The notes beneath the pieces are model-generated. The model was given only the letters and a program-made list of their open reading frames with translations, did not search any database and was not told the origin of the DNA. The translations under genes and the position numbers were made by a program. Shown piece by piece: positions 34,415 through 43,662 of a stretch of DNA of 64,000 nucleotides. How positions within the stretch are numbered: position 1 is the first letter of the stretch; every line of letters begins with the position of its first letter. The stretch comes from an uncultured Spirochaetales bacterium (GTDB lineage Bacteria > Spirochaetota > Spirochaetia > Sphaerochaetales > Sphaerochaetaceae), in the NCBI GenBank assembly GCA_944388965.1, contig CALXKL010000002.1:186001-250000 (forward strand), read 5' to 3'.

Positions 34415-35626
34415 TCACTGGATGCAACACTTGCGCCTGTATGCCTTGAGCCCCTCCTCCAGACACCTGACCGCCATCTTCAGCTCCTCCTCGTTGAGCA
34501 CGTAGGCGATCCTGGCCTGGGTACGGCCGAGGTTCTTGGTCACGTAGAAGTCCTCCGCGGGGGCGAACATGACGGTGCAGCCCTCCCACTGGAAGTCGCG
34601 CAGCATGAAGATGGAGAACTTCTCGGCATCGTCGACCGGGAAGTCGACGACGAAGTAGAAGGCCCCCTTCGGCCTGCTCACCTTGACTCCGGGTATCTCC
34701 TGTATGCCGCTCACCAGAAGGTTGCGCCTCCTCTCGTACTCCTCCCTGACGGCCTCGATGTACTCCTCGCTCGCGTTCAGGGCCGCGGTCGCGGCGACCT
34801 GCTCGATGGCGGGAGGACACAGCCTCGCCTGCGCGAGCTTCATCGCCGATGACAGCACGTCCTTGTTGTGGGTCACGATGGCACCGACCCTGGCTCCACA
34901 CATGGAGAAGCGCTTGGAGAAGCTGTCGACGCAGATGATCCTGTCACCGTACTCGGGGAATGTGAGCACGCTGGTGAACTGCTCTCCATCGTAGCAGAAC
35001 TCCCTGTAGACCTCGTCCACGACCAGGAAGATGTCGTGGCGGCGGCACAGCTCGAGCAGGTCCTTCAGCTCCTGTCTGGTGTACACATGGCCTGTGGGGT
35101 TGTTGGGAGAGCACAGCAGGATCGCCATGGTCTTCTTCGTGATGCGGGCCTCGAAGTCGCTGATGGAGGGCAGCACGAACGCATCGTCTATGCGGCTGGT
35201 GACAGGCACAAGAGACACCATCGCCGTCGCAGCGAAAGTGGATACGTTGGTGTAGAACGGCTCGGGGATTATGACCTCGTCATACGGGTCGCACAGCGTC
35301 ATGAAGACGAACTGCAGGGCCTCCGAGCCGCCGGTGGTGATCATGATCTCGTCCGGCGAGACTTTGGCGCCGTACTTGGCGTAGTACGAACACAGCCCCT
35401 CCCGCAGCGGGACCTCCCCCTCCGACAGGCCGTATGCGATATACGGTTCGTCATACGCATGGACGGCATCCAGCGCCTCCCGGGGCGTCCTGATGTCAGG
35501 CTGCCCTATGTTGAGATGAATCACGTGCACGCCTCTTCTCTCGGCGTCTCTCGAATACGGCACGAGACGTCTGATGGGCGACGCCTGGAAGCCGGATATC
35601 CTCTTCGACATCTGCATATCGTTCAC
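34415..35626 (-). CDS. Class I/II PLP aminotransferase (aspartate aminotransferase-like)
   Basis: A 403-residue fold-type I transaminase. Conserved features are NIGQPD, ITTGGSEALQFVF, PEPFYTNV, SPNNPTGHVY, VVDEVYREF and the PLP-binding Lys in DSFSKRFSMCGARVG, with the substrate-carboxylate Arg in QARIAYV. It is of the AspC/PatA-like subgroup and uses pyridoxal phosphate in the cytoplasm; the amino donor is not certain. AGGAGAG is the ribosome site. It is preceded by a strong hairpin after prs and followed by a 44-base gap and the large acidic protein. Confidence 0.9.
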   Translation of the reverse strand: MNDMQMSKRISGFQASPIRRLVPYSRDAERRGVHVIHLNIGQPDIRTPREALDAVHAYDEPYIAYGLSEGEVPLREGLCSYYAKYGAKVSPDEIMITTGGSEALQFVFMTLCDPYDEVIIPEPFYTNVSTFAATAMVSLVPVTSRIDDAFVLPSISDFEARITKKTMAILLCSPNNPTGHVYTRQELKDLLELCRRHDIFLVVDEVYREFCYDGEQFTSVLTFPEYGDRIICVDSFSKRFSMCGARVGAIVTHNKDVLSSAMKLAQARLCPPAIEQVAATAALNASEEYIEAVREEYERRRNLLVSGIQEIPGVKVSRPKGAFYFVVDFPVDDAEKFSIFMLRDFQWEGCTVMFAPAEDFYVTKNLGRTQARIAYVLNEEELKMAVRCLEEGLKAYRRKCCIQ

Positions 35627-35634
35627 TCTCCTGA

Positions 35635-35675
35635 AAGACCGCGGACAGGGGCCGACACCCCTGTCCCGAGGTCTT
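35635..35675 (-). terminator. Strong hairpin between prs and the aminotransferase gene
   Basis: GGACAGGGG (35666-35658 complement) pairs perfectly with CCCCTGTCC (35651-35643) around a 6-base loop; outer AAGACC/GGTCTT extends the stem. Only UUU follows, so it may be a weak terminator or an RNA stability/processing element. The aminotransferase ribosome site begins right after it. Confidence 0.55.
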
Positions 35676-35695
35676 GATGAATCAATGGACCCCTG

Positions 35696-36982
35696 TCAGT
35701 CCTGTATGTTCTCGTTCGGGTCGACGTCCCCCACGATCTTCCTGGCCTGAGTGTCGTCGATGAGCTTCTGGATGAACTTGCGGTTGTCCAGCAGCGGCGA
35801 GATGGAACGGCCATGGTGCAGACGGGATATGACACGGGCGAAAAGCTCGGTGACGTCGGCCTGGATGAACCACTCCTTCTCCAGCAGATGACGTCCCTGG
35901 TAGACGGCGTTGGTTCCAATGATCCTGTAGAAGACGCCCTCGCGATAGGCGGCGTCGAAGTTCTCGACGGCGTTTCCGTTGAAGAACGGAAGTGAGACCA
36001 TGCAGATTATCTTCTTCGCGCCGAGGTTCATCAACTCCCTCATGGCGATGATCATCGTGCCTCCGGTGGCTATCATGTCGTCGGCCATCAGGACGGTCTT
36101 GCCGCGGACGTCGCCAAGCAGGTTGATGCTCTTGATGTTGCTGTTCTTGGCATCCTTGCTGACGATGGAGTAGTCCCTCTCCTTGTAGAGCATGGCCAGA
36201 GGCCTGTGCAGTCCCTGGGCGTAGAACTTGTTGCGGCTGACGGCGCCGGTGTCCGGGGACACGACGACCAGATCCGGGTCGGACAGGTCGATGACCTTCC
36301 TGAGCGCGATCAGGGTCTGGTAGGAGCCGTGGAGGTTCTCCAGATGGCATGTGGAGAACGCGTTCTCGATCTCGCGCGAGTGTATGTCGAGCGTGATGAT
36401 CCTCTCGACGCCCAGTCCCTCGCAGAAGCGGGCGAACATGCTGGCGGTCAGCGCCTCGCGTCCGGCCTTCTTGTGCTGTCTTGCATACGGATACGTGGGA
36501 AGGACCAGCGTTATGGAGGCGGCGCCGGCGAGCTTGACGGCGTCGATCGTGGTGAACAGGAACATCAGGTGGTCGTTGATGGATATCGGCTGCGGATCAT
36601 CGAGACCTGCAACCTTGATCGGAGCGCTGTTGGACACGTCGTGGATGATGTAGACGTTGAGTCCGCGCACCGGGTCGATGAGCTCGGCCTTCTCCTCGCC
36701 GTTGGCGAAGCGGGTGTACTTCACGTTGATCGTGAAGTCCGGGCAGTAGAAGGCGCTGGGCAGCTTGCCAGTGGGGATCTTCTTGCTGTCCAGATCATCG
36801 ATGAGCGTGACCTGCTTCAGCAGCTCGGCCTCTGTCATCTCGTGTCTCTTGGAGAGTGCCTTGGAGACTTTCTCATAGCGGTCTATGTAAAGTCTTCTCA
36901 AGTGCTTGACGACCTTGCCTGTGAAATACTCGCTGCCAGGGCCGGCAATAACCCCCAGCTTGTGCGGTTTGATGATGCTCAT
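35696..36982 (-). CDS. prs: Ribose-phosphate pyrophosphokinase (PRPP synthetase), long form
   Basis: A 428-residue PRPP synthetase, longer than the usual 310-320. It makes PRPP from ribose 5-phosphate and ATP for nucleotide, His and Trp synthesis. Seen are the flexible-loop region ARQHKKAGREALTA, the metal-binding TLDIHSREIENAF and the PRPP loop VLMADDMIATGGT. Extra residues lie near the N-terminus (about 20-100) and at the C-terminus. Start ATG 36980-36982 gives MSIIKPHK; an upstream TTG in frame lies in the promoter. There is no good ribosome site, and a promoter ends 7 bases before the ATG, so the mRNA is probably leaderless. PRPP feeds PyrE from the neighbouring region. Confidence 0.92.
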   Translation of the reverse strand: MSIIKPHKLGVIAGPGSEYFTGKVVKHLRRLYIDRYEKVSKALSKRHEMTEAELLKQVTLIDDLDSKKIPTGKLPSAFYCPDFTINVKYTRFANGEEKAELIDPVRGLNVYIIHDVSNSAPIKVAGLDDPQPISINDHLMFLFTTIDAVKLAGAASITLVLPTYPYARQHKKAGREALTASMFARFCEGLGVERIITLDIHSREIENAFSTCHLENLHGSYQTLIALRKVIDLSDPDLVVVSPDTGAVSRNKFYAQGLHRPLAMLYKERDYSIVSKDAKNSNIKSINLLGDVRGKTVLMADDMIATGGTMIIAMRELMNLGAKKIICMVSLPFFNGNAVENFDAAYREGVFYRIIGTNAVYQGRHLLEKEWFIQADVTELFARVISRLHHGRSISPLLDNRKFIQKLIDDTQARKIVGDVDPNENIQD

Positions 36983-36989
36983 GTGAAGA

Positions 36990-37018
36990 ATGTTATTCGC
37001 CTTCGGTGATTTGTTCAA
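36990..37018 (-). promoter_or_regulatory. Promoter of prs, abutting the start codon
   Basis: TTGAAC (37018-37013), 17-base spacer, TAACAT (36995-36990). The ATG starts at 36982, so the RNA start should be at or one base before it. Confidence 0.65.
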
Positions 37019-37117
37019 TGCGCAAAGGCATGCCGAGACGGCTCCACATGCACGTTTCGACGCATCCAGCGGGTCCCGGAAGGCCGTTCATCATGCATCA
37101 GGCAAGATGGATGCATG

Positions 37118-38005
37118 TCATGTGAAGACCTCCGACGCCGCGGGAATCGACTGCATGGCCCCCTCTCTGGACACGGCTATCGACGAGGCGCGACAGGCAT
37201 ATGCAAGAGCATCGTCCACATCGAATCCACGCTCGATGGAGGCGATGTAGTAGCCGATGAACGTGTCGCCGGCCGCGGTGGTGTCCTTCACCGGCAGGTC
37301 TACGATCTCTCCCCTGCCTCTTCTGTCCTGGTAGCCGTAATAGGCTCCATGGCTTCCTGCTGTCAGGAGTATCTGCGAGTGCGGATGGGCCTCCACCAGA
37401 GTCCCGAGTATCGTCTCGTAGTCCGTCTTCACAGGAAGTCCGGCAAGCGCCGCGCCCTCGATCTCGTTGACGCAGATGATGTCCACCAGATCCAGATGGA
37501 AGCTCCTGACCTCGTCCTCATAAGGCGCGGGGTTCAAGCATATCCTCATGCCGCGCCTGCTGGCGCACGTGATCAGATAGTCGACAAGGTTGATCTCGTT
37601 CTGGAGCACCAGCCAGTCGCCCTGCGAGAAATCGGAAAGCACCGCGTCGACCATCTCCTTAGTGATCTCCCTGTTGCCCCCTGGATAGATCATTATGCAG
37701 TTGCGCCCCTCGTCGTCGACCTGGATGATGGCGTTTCCAGTCGCGCTGGAGGTGGTGTCGATGTAACGGGTGTCGACGCCATAGCCGTCCAGCAGATCGA
37801 CCAGGAACATGCCGTCAGGCCCTATTCTGCCGGCATGATACACCTCCAGGCCTGCACGGGCCATGGCGGCGCTCTGGTTCGCACCCTTGCCTCCTGCGCT
37901 TGTCCTGAGTGAAGTGCATGAAAGCGTCTCGCCTTCCATGACCATGTGCGGAACACGGTAGATGTGGTCGATGTTGAGAGATCCGAAACAGAGCACCTTC
38001 GACAT
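37118..38005 (-). CDS. rbsK: Ribokinase (PfkB family)
   Basis: A 295-residue PfkB carbohydrate kinase. It has the N-terminal SLNIDHIYRVPHMVMEGET, the ribokinase-typical GGKGANQSAAMARAG, the conserved PGGN, NP(A)PYED and the catalytic Asp loop KDTTAAGDTFIGYY with the anion hole. It would turn ribose into ribose 5-phosphate using ATP in the cytoplasm; sequence alone cannot exclude another pentose or a nucleoside. It ends the ABC/ARH operon, 12 bases after the second ARH gene, which suggests ribose release upstream. A gap of about 135 bases separates it from prs. Confidence 0.88.
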   Translation of the reverse strand: MSKVLCFGSLNIDHIYRVPHMVMEGETLSCTSLRTSAGGKGANQSAAMARAGLEVYHAGRIGPDGMFLVDLLDGYGVDTRYIDTTSSATGNAIIQVDDEGRNCIMIYPGGNREITKEMVDAVLSDFSQGDWLVLQNEINLVDYLITCASRRGMRICLNPAPYEDEVRSFHLDLVDIICVNEIEGAALAGLPVKTDYETILGTLVEAHPHSQILLTAGSHGAYYGYQDRRGRGEIVDLPVKDTTAAGDTFIGYYIASIERGFDVDDALAYACRASSIAVSREGAMQSIPAASEVFT

Positions 38006-38017
38006 GCCAAGCCTCCC

Positions 38018-38998
38018 TTATACGAGCTGCGCCAGCTGCTTTCCAATGTCGACTATGTCGATTCCCCTGGTGAACTTCAGACATGTTCCGGAGGGATACC
38101 TGACCTTCTGCATCCATCGCTCGGGAATCGCATCGATTCCGTACTTTGCACCAAGGATGGCACCTGCTACGGCTCCAATTGTATCGGCATCACGGCCGAA
38201 GTTTCCAGCCAGCACGACGCCGGAGCGGAAGTCGTCATGACACTGTGCAAGAGCGCAGAATGCCGAAGGCACAGCCTCTGCGGTGGTGGCCCACTGGCTT
38301 GAACGCAGCAGATCGTGCACAGGCATCCACCACTCGAGCAGATCGCCATGTGCCTCTTCGACCAGCCGAAGCGACTGTGTCATGTTGTAATACAGCCAGC
38401 TGTCCTCCGGAATCGGTGCAAGAGCAGCATCAAGTATCTCCTGCCAGCTTCCATCAACCATGGCGACCGAGACTGCCGCCGCAACCGCCTGGGCACCCCA
38501 GACGCCCTCGCCGTAATGACTGATCGAGGCCTCCGTCCCGGCCATTCTGACAGCCTCCTCAGGGCGCCCTGCACACACGATTCCCACAGGCGGTATTCTC
38601 ATCGCGGTACCATCGCTCATGTTGAATGTGCTGAACTTGCCGGTAAGAGGTGGAAGGAGACCTCTCCTGAGGTTGTCTGCTGCCGCCTTCTCGCTTGCCC
38701 CGCCCCTCTTGTACTCGTCCTGGACCACGACATCCTCCATCCAGGATGCCACGACCTCCTCGCTGGTCAGTCTGCCCTTGCATCTGATCAGGGTCTTCGC
38801 CGTCAGAAGTGCGAATTCGGTATCGTCAGTACTCCACGAGGCCCCACTATTGAAATCCGTCGTGATCTGATAATTTGACCTGTTGTCCGGCATCCTGGCA
38901 GCATCACCGAAGGAATCGCCTATCGCAAGGCCGACCATGCAGCCTACTGCCCTCTTCTCGATCTCGCTCCTGTCCATCTGTGCAATGTTCTTCATCAT
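38018..38998 (-). CDS. ADP-ribosylglycohydrolase-fold enzyme 1 (short form)
   Basis: A 326-residue DraG/ARH-fold protein. The two Mg-binding sets are present: early GLAIGDSFG and WSTDDTEFAL, and late GRDADTIGAVAGAILGA. Family members cleave ADP-ribosyl bonds or other glycosides; recent relatives in sugar operons may act on free glycosides rather than protein. It sits between the other ARH gene and ribokinase (12-base gaps) behind a sugar importer, so a ribosidase acting on an imported substrate is the simplest reading. No secretion signal; the enzyme acts in the cytoplasm. Confidence is high for fold, low for substrate. Confidence 0.88.
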   Translation of the reverse strand: MMKNIAQMDRSEIEKRAVGCMVGLAIGDSFGDAARMPDNRSNYQITTDFNSGASWSTDDTEFALLTAKTLIRCKGRLTSEEVVASWMEDVVVQDEYKRGGASEKAAADNLRRGLLPPLTGKFSTFNMSDGTAMRIPPVGIVCAGRPEEAVRMAGTEASISHYGEGVWGAQAVAAAVSVAMVDGSWQEILDAALAPIPEDSWLYYNMTQSLRLVEEAHGDLLEWWMPVHDLLRSSQWATTAEAVPSAFCALAQCHDDFRSGVVLAGNFGRDADTIGAVAGAILGAKYGIDAIPERWMQKVRYPSGTCLKFTRGIDIVDIGKQLAQLV

Positions 38999-39010
38999 AT
39001 CCTCCCCGTA

Positions 39011-41122
39011 TCAAAGCTCCTCGACGAACAGGTCGCCGAATGCACATCGTCCTCCATCGTACATGGCGTAGCCCACCATGCCGTATCCATATTCCGCATC
39101 GACAGCCTCGATCAGATGTCCGTCGACACTTGCGCTCAGCCTGTCCCCTGCGGCCCTGAACATGATGTCGTACTCCCTCTCCTCCTGCCAGTCGAACGGC
39201 AGATGGGCAAGTGTGACAAGTCCCCTGTCTCCGCAGTTCTTCATGATCGCGATTCCATCTGCGACCAGCCCGGCGTAGTAACCGCGTCTGGCACCCTGCA
39301 CACGAGCGGACATGAACGCTCCACCGCCATTGTGCACCATGATGCTGCCTCGGACCTCGACGTCGCCCATGAAGTAGTTGCCGGTCATGGCCTCGCAGTG
39401 GTCCAGACACATGGCCTGGATTCTTCCATCACGTATCTCCCAGGAGCCGTGGTTATGGCTGAACGGGATTATCGATGAGAACTCCTTCTTCTGCCGAGAG
39501 ACATCGATGGAGTATCGGCCCTTTCCCGTAATGCGGAGATAATCGATATAGAAGCAGCCGAGGTCCTTCGTCTTCGCCGGCGAGTTGGCCTCGAACTGGA
39601 GCCCGACCTCATCGATCATGGCACCGGAGAGTCTCTCGTCATCCGATGGAATGTCGAAATCGATCTCATGCCAGGCATCGTCGCGATAAACCGCTCCGCC
39701 AAGGAAGACGAGCTCACCTGTCAGCGTATTCCTCACGTACGGAGAGAGGATCACGCTCTCTCCGTTCAACCGGTCGAAGCGCACCTTCATGCTGACATGC
39801 TGACCAGGGTAGACCTTTGGCGAGAACACAGGCTGATAGCGTTCATCATCGAAATCCGCTCTGCGATAGAACGGCTTGTAGTAGATGCGGGACACATCAC
39901 CCCTCGTACCACGGTCGAAGAGAACCTCCAGGGCGCCCTTGCCATCCGATCCCTGCCCGTCGACATGCCTGATACGGCACAGGAACTCGTTGGAGACGCG
40001 CATGCAATGTGTGGATCCGGGAAGAGAGAAGTCGAAGTCGACGACCTTCTCGTCAACGGACAGATCGTCCGGGACCGTCTCCCCCATCAGCCTGACAGCG
40101 GTCGCCGTCAGCTTTCTGGCGTATGTCGGAATGTCCAGGATGTTCAGATAGCCGGAGATGCCGGAGAGCACAATCGCATCGTTCACAGGCTTCCTGTAGT
40201 GGTCCGGAATACCTTCCAGGCCATTGGCGACGCCCATGATCGTGCCGACGTTTCCTGCATTGCAGTCGGTATCCCAGCCAGCCATCGTGGCGATCTCCAC
40301 CGTCCTGGCGAATGTGCGTCCATAGAGCATGGCCATGATGCACACGCCTGCGTTCGGGATAATATGACAGACGCCCGGCCACTTGTCATAACCCCACTCG
40401 GCCTGCAGGAACTTCAGGCAGTCCCTCCAGGAATCGGGATTTGCGCAATGGAAGTCGATCACGGCGTTGACGACTTTGGCGTAGTCGCATTCCGGGTCGA
40501 TCAGGGAGAGCCCCTTCGCGATGATGCTGTCCACATCATCTGTGCAGAAGGCCTCGGCGATGCAGGCGGCGATGAAGGCCGCACCCTCCAGGGCGTTTCC
40601 ATCGTGGGATACGCTTGCCGCAGTCCTGGCATAGCGCGCAGCTCTGGCAGGGTCTCCTGGACAGACGAGCCCCCAGGTGTCAATGAATATCTGACCGCCG
40701 ATCTGCTCTGCCATGATCCTGCCATTGACCTTGACGGATCCGGATGCAGGAGCCTTGATGCCGTTCTTCAGATTCAGGTATGCGGTATGCTCTGTGCTTA
40801 CGCCATAGCCACCCCACCAGAACATGCCGATGCCCTCCCTGGCATAGTTCAGCCAGGCCTCGGCTACGTCTCCCGGCTCCAAAGGCCTGTCCATCGCACC
40901 GTCGTCGAGGGCACGCAGAAAAAACACCGGGCCATTGGCATCGTCATCCGCGGCGAAGTTCCTGAACGGCTTCACATAGTCCCTGATGTCGCCATAGAAG
41001 CGCTCGATACGATCGCTTGTCCAGATCGTCGGCTCCACAGGGGCGCCAAGCCTGATGCCTATGTTCATACCGAGAAAACCTGAATAGATCCTCTCCAAAT
41101 ACTCCTTGTGTCTGGGTTCCAT
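39011..41122 (-). CDS. ADP-ribosylglycohydrolase-fold enzyme 2 with C-terminal beta-sandwich
   Basis: A 703-residue, two-part protein. Residues 1 to about 360 form an ARH domain: SGFLGMNIGIRLGAP at the start, acidic set AADDDANGP and late GWDTDCNAGNVGTIMGVANGLEG. Residues about 365-703 look like all-beta concanavalin/LamG-type modules, with repeated patterns such as YPGQHVSMKVRF and AAGDRLSASVDG. ARH proteins of this length are seen in sugar-use loci. Start ATG 41120-41122 has AAGGAGA. The gene is cytoplasmic and follows the binding protein; strong hairpins separate the two. Confidence 0.85.
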   Translation of the reverse strand: MEPRHKEYLERIYSGFLGMNIGIRLGAPVEPTIWTSDRIERFYGDIRDYVKPFRNFAADDDANGPVFFLRALDDGAMDRPLEPGDVAEAWLNYAREGIGMFWWGGYGVSTEHTAYLNLKNGIKAPASGSVKVNGRIMAEQIGGQIFIDTWGLVCPGDPARAARYARTAASVSHDGNALEGAAFIAACIAEAFCTDDVDSIIAKGLSLIDPECDYAKVVNAVIDFHCANPDSWRDCLKFLQAEWGYDKWPGVCHIIPNAGVCIMAMLYGRTFARTVEIATMAGWDTDCNAGNVGTIMGVANGLEGIPDHYRKPVNDAIVLSGISGYLNILDIPTYARKLTATAVRLMGETVPDDLSVDEKVVDFDFSLPGSTHCMRVSNEFLCRIRHVDGQGSDGKGALEVLFDRGTRGDVSRIYYKPFYRRADFDDERYQPVFSPKVYPGQHVSMKVRFDRLNGESVILSPYVRNTLTGELVFLGGAVYRDDAWHEIDFDIPSDDERLSGAMIDEVGLQFEANSPAKTKDLGCFYIDYLRITGKGRYSIDVSRQKKEFSSIIPFSHNHGSWEIRDGRIQAMCLDHCEAMTGNYFMGDVEVRGSIMVHNGGGAFMSARVQGARRGYYAGLVADGIAIMKNCGDRGLVTLAHLPFDWQEEREYDIMFRAAGDRLSASVDGHLIEAVDAEYGYGMVGYAMYDGGRCAFGDLFVEEL

Positions 41123-41137
41123 AGATTGAGAAATCTC

Positions 41138-41207
41138 CTTTCGACGAGGGGCACGAGGACATCCCATGCCCTTCGTCGAAAGCCCTTCCGGATTCGGAAG
41201 AGCTTTC
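41138..41207 (-). repeat. Two overlapping hairpins after the binding-protein gene
   Basis: CTTTCGACGA (41138-41147) pairs exactly with TCGTCGAAAG (41173-41182), extended by GGGCA/TGCCC. A second stem, 41178-41190 with 41195-41207, shares bases 41178-41182, so only one can form at a time. No U run follows. Such elements between a binding-protein gene and downstream genes usually stabilise the upstream mRNA or cause partial termination. Confidence 0.6.
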
Positions 41208-41213
41208 ATTTCA

Positions 41214-42731
41214 TCAACCGAACACCGAGTTCAGATATTCGGTGATCTTCGTTCCTCCGGCCTGGTTCCACTGCTCGACGAACTTCTCGAAATCGTCGAC
41301 AGGACGCACGCCGCGGATGATGTCGGTCGCGTACTCCCTGTAAAGAGAATCCATGGCATCCTTGAGCGGGACGAGATCCTCGGGAAGAATGACGTTGATA
41401 TCATCGGCGAAATACTCCTGTACCATGTCAAGGGATTCGAGAGCGGCATCGGAGAGGACCTGTCCATCGACATTGGACATGTCAAGGTTGTCGATCGTGG
41501 TCCAGCAGCGTGCCCACCAGGACGAATACTGGTCGGTGAGGACGTACTTTCCGTTCTCGATGTTGTAGTGGATGCCCTCAAGACCGAGCTTGTCTATGAC
41601 TCTGCCCTCCGGGCTGGCCATGAACTCGAGGACCTTCCATGCCGCGACCTTGACCTCGCTGTATGCGTTGATCGCAATACCCCTCGTCGCCTTGGTGACA
41701 TCGACGCTCTTGTATGCCCAGCTCTCTCCTTTGGCAGGAGGAAGCACGACAAGATCCTGGCCCTGCGTCTCCTTCATCTTCGTGCTGTAGACGTTGAGCG
41801 TGTCGCCAGCGGTCGCCATGACCATGGCACTCTCCCCTTCGTAGAACGACTGCTCCTTGGTCTCCCAGGTCTTGGTGACATAGCCGTTGTCGAGAAGTCC
41901 CTCGCTATACAGCTGGGCGTAGAAGGCAAGCTTGGCCTTTTCGTTCTCCGTCGTCACGGAATACACCCAGTCTCCGTTCTCGTCCTGAGTGATCGTGGAT
42001 GTGATGCCGAATGCATGGTTGAACATGTTGTCCAGCTCGAGAATCGAGCCATCGCTCTGCGTGGCGCCATCCAGCGTGATGGGCCAGGTGCACAGACCTG
42101 ATGCCTTGAGCTCTCTGAAGAACGCCAGATAGTTCTCGAGTGTCGGGTCGGCCATGAGGGCCTGGGAAGTGCTCATCGCCTCGAACCAGTCCTGTCGAAG
42201 AACAGGCACCTTGATGCGCGGCGGCTCAAGCCAGAGCAGGTATGGATAGTTGGCGATCTGCTCCTTGGCATGAGGCTCCATGTCGAGAATCTGCTTGACA
42301 TATGTCGAACTCTCGATATACGGCGTCAGGTCCTCGAGCAGCCCCTCGTCGGCAACGGCCTGGTCTCCACCCTGGAAATAGATTATGTCAGGATTGATCT
42401 GGCCTGTTCGGAAGGCGATAGGCACGACTGTGGCATACGAGCCGGTGGGAGCGCTGAGGAAGACCAGGTCGATATAGTCGCCCTGAGCGGCCAATCCCTC
42501 CTCGATCTCCTTCTCGAGCACCGCACAGATGTCGGCGTCCACAATCGGATCGATGTCCTTGTACAGGTATGTGACCTGGACAGGTGCCTCAGGTGTTCCG
42601 ACATGCTGTGAGAGCATCTCGGCGGTGACCGTCTGTCCGGCCTCGGCAGATGTGCTCTCGCCGCTTCCGCCGGCGAATGCACATGAGAGCGCGACCAGAA
42701 GCGCCAGAAGAACGCAAAGTGTCCTTTTCAT
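41214..42731 (-). CDS. ABC importer solute-binding lipoprotein (LplA-type)
   Basis: A 505-residue family-1 extracytoplasmic binding protein. The signal MKRTLCVLLALLVALSCAFAGG is followed by GESTSAEAGQ, a spirochaetal pattern. Internal motifs DIIYFQGGDQAVADEGLLEDLTPYI, NPYL-like hydrophobic LLWLEPPRIKVPVLRQDW and FYEGESAMVMATAGD match the LplA/YtcQ group of oligosaccharide-binding proteins. The Cys at the signal end is in LSCAFA, a loose lipobox. It is the third transporter gene after the two permeases. The ligand is unknown; the neighbouring ARH and ribokinase genes suggest a riboside. Confidence 0.9.
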   Translation of the reverse strand: MKRTLCVLLALLVALSCAFAGGSGESTSAEAGQTVTAEMLSQHVGTPEAPVQVTYLYKDIDPIVDADICAVLEKEIEEGLAAQGDYIDLVFLSAPTGSYATVVPIAFRTGQINPDIIYFQGGDQAVADEGLLEDLTPYIESSTYVKQILDMEPHAKEQIANYPYLLWLEPPRIKVPVLRQDWFEAMSTSQALMADPTLENYLAFFRELKASGLCTWPITLDGATQSDGSILELDNMFNHAFGITSTITQDENGDWVYSVTTENEKAKLAFYAQLYSEGLLDNGYVTKTWETKEQSFYEGESAMVMATAGDTLNVYSTKMKETQGQDLVVLPPAKGESWAYKSVDVTKATRGIAINAYSEVKVAAWKVLEFMASPEGRVIDKLGLEGIHYNIENGKYVLTDQYSSWWARCWTTIDNLDMSNVDGQVLSDAALESLDMVQEYFADDINVILPEDLVPLKDAMDSLYREYATDIIRGVRPVDDFEKFVEQWNQAGGTKITEYLNSVFG

Positions 42732-42767
42732 CTCTTTACCTCCGTTTTTCCTTTTTTCTTGTTTCCT

Positions 42768-43661
42768 CTATTCCTTTATTCCTCCACCCATGACATCCTT
42801 CGTGTAGAACTTCAGGACAAATGGATAGAGGATCAGTATCGGGACGATTGCGACGACTATCGTGGCCCCCTTGAGCGCCGCATAGTCGACACGCGCCAGC
42901 GTGTTGTAGTCGAAGACGTTCTGCTGTCCCAGGATGGATACGACGTCCCCCAGGACGACGAACTGCCGCAGGACGACCTGGAGCACGGTGTCGGTGGACT
43001 TCTCGGTCAGGTAGATGCTGGCCTTGAAATACTCGTTCCATCTGACAACGGCATAGAACATGGTTATCGTCGCGATTCCGCTCTTGGCAAGCGGAATGTA
43101 GACGCTTGTCATGCTCTTCAGGTGCCCCGCTCCGTCGATCTCCGCCGCCTCGACGATGCTCTTCGGCACACTCTCGAAATAGCGCATCATGATGATCAGG
43201 TAGTACACGTTGACAGCGGTCACCAGAATGACCGACCACTTGCTGCCCATCAGACCCAGATTCTGCACGACGAGATATTCGGGGACCGTTCCGGGGTCGA
43301 AGAGCATCATGATGATCAGGAAGACCATGATCGGTCTTTTGAGAGCAAGGCGGGGACGTGTGAGCACATAAGCCGCCGTCACCGTCAGGATCATGTTGAT
43401 CGCGGTTCCCACTACGGTGATTATCACCGAGTTGATCAGAGCCGGGACCAGAATCGGGTGGCTGAACACGATGCGGTAGTTCGTGAAGTCCAGATCATGC
43501 GGTATGATGTCCAGTCCGGACATCTCCATCGACCCAGCCGGGCTGGACAGAGACTTCGCAAGGATGTTGAGCAGAGGGATGAGCATCGTCATCGTCAGCG
43601 CGAACAGCAGGATGACCAACAGAATCTGACCTATCGAAAACTTTCTTCCTCTTACCAGCAT
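42768..43661 (-). CDS. ABC sugar importer permease (LplC/YtcP-type)
   Basis: A 297-residue inner-membrane permease with six helices and the coupling motif EAAEIDGAGHLKSMTSVYIPLA. N-terminal GQILLVILLFALTMTMLIPLLNIL and C-terminal FYTKDVMGGGIKE are typical of the LplC group that works with LplB. The ATG at 43659-43661 has AGGGGG upstream; the GTG at 43677-43679 is an alternative adding six residues. It overlaps none of its neighbours and starts 1 base after the preceding permease stop. No ATPase gene is in this operon, so a shared MsmX-like ATPase must be supplied from elsewhere. Confidence 0.9.
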   Translation of the reverse strand: MLVRGRKFSIGQILLVILLFALTMTMLIPLLNILAKSLSSPAGSMEMSGLDIIPHDLDFTNYRIVFSHPILVPALINSVIITVVGTAINMILTVTAAYVLTRPRLALKRPIMVFLIIMMLFDPGTVPEYLVVQNLGLMGSKWSVILVTAVNVYYLIIMMRYFESVPKSIVEAAEIDGAGHLKSMTSVYIPLAKSGIATITMFYAVVRWNEYFKASIYLTEKSTDTVLQVVLRQFVVLGDVVSILGQQNVFDYNTLARVDYAALKGATIVVAIVPILILYPFVLKFYTKDVMGGGIKE

Positions 43662-43662
43662 A

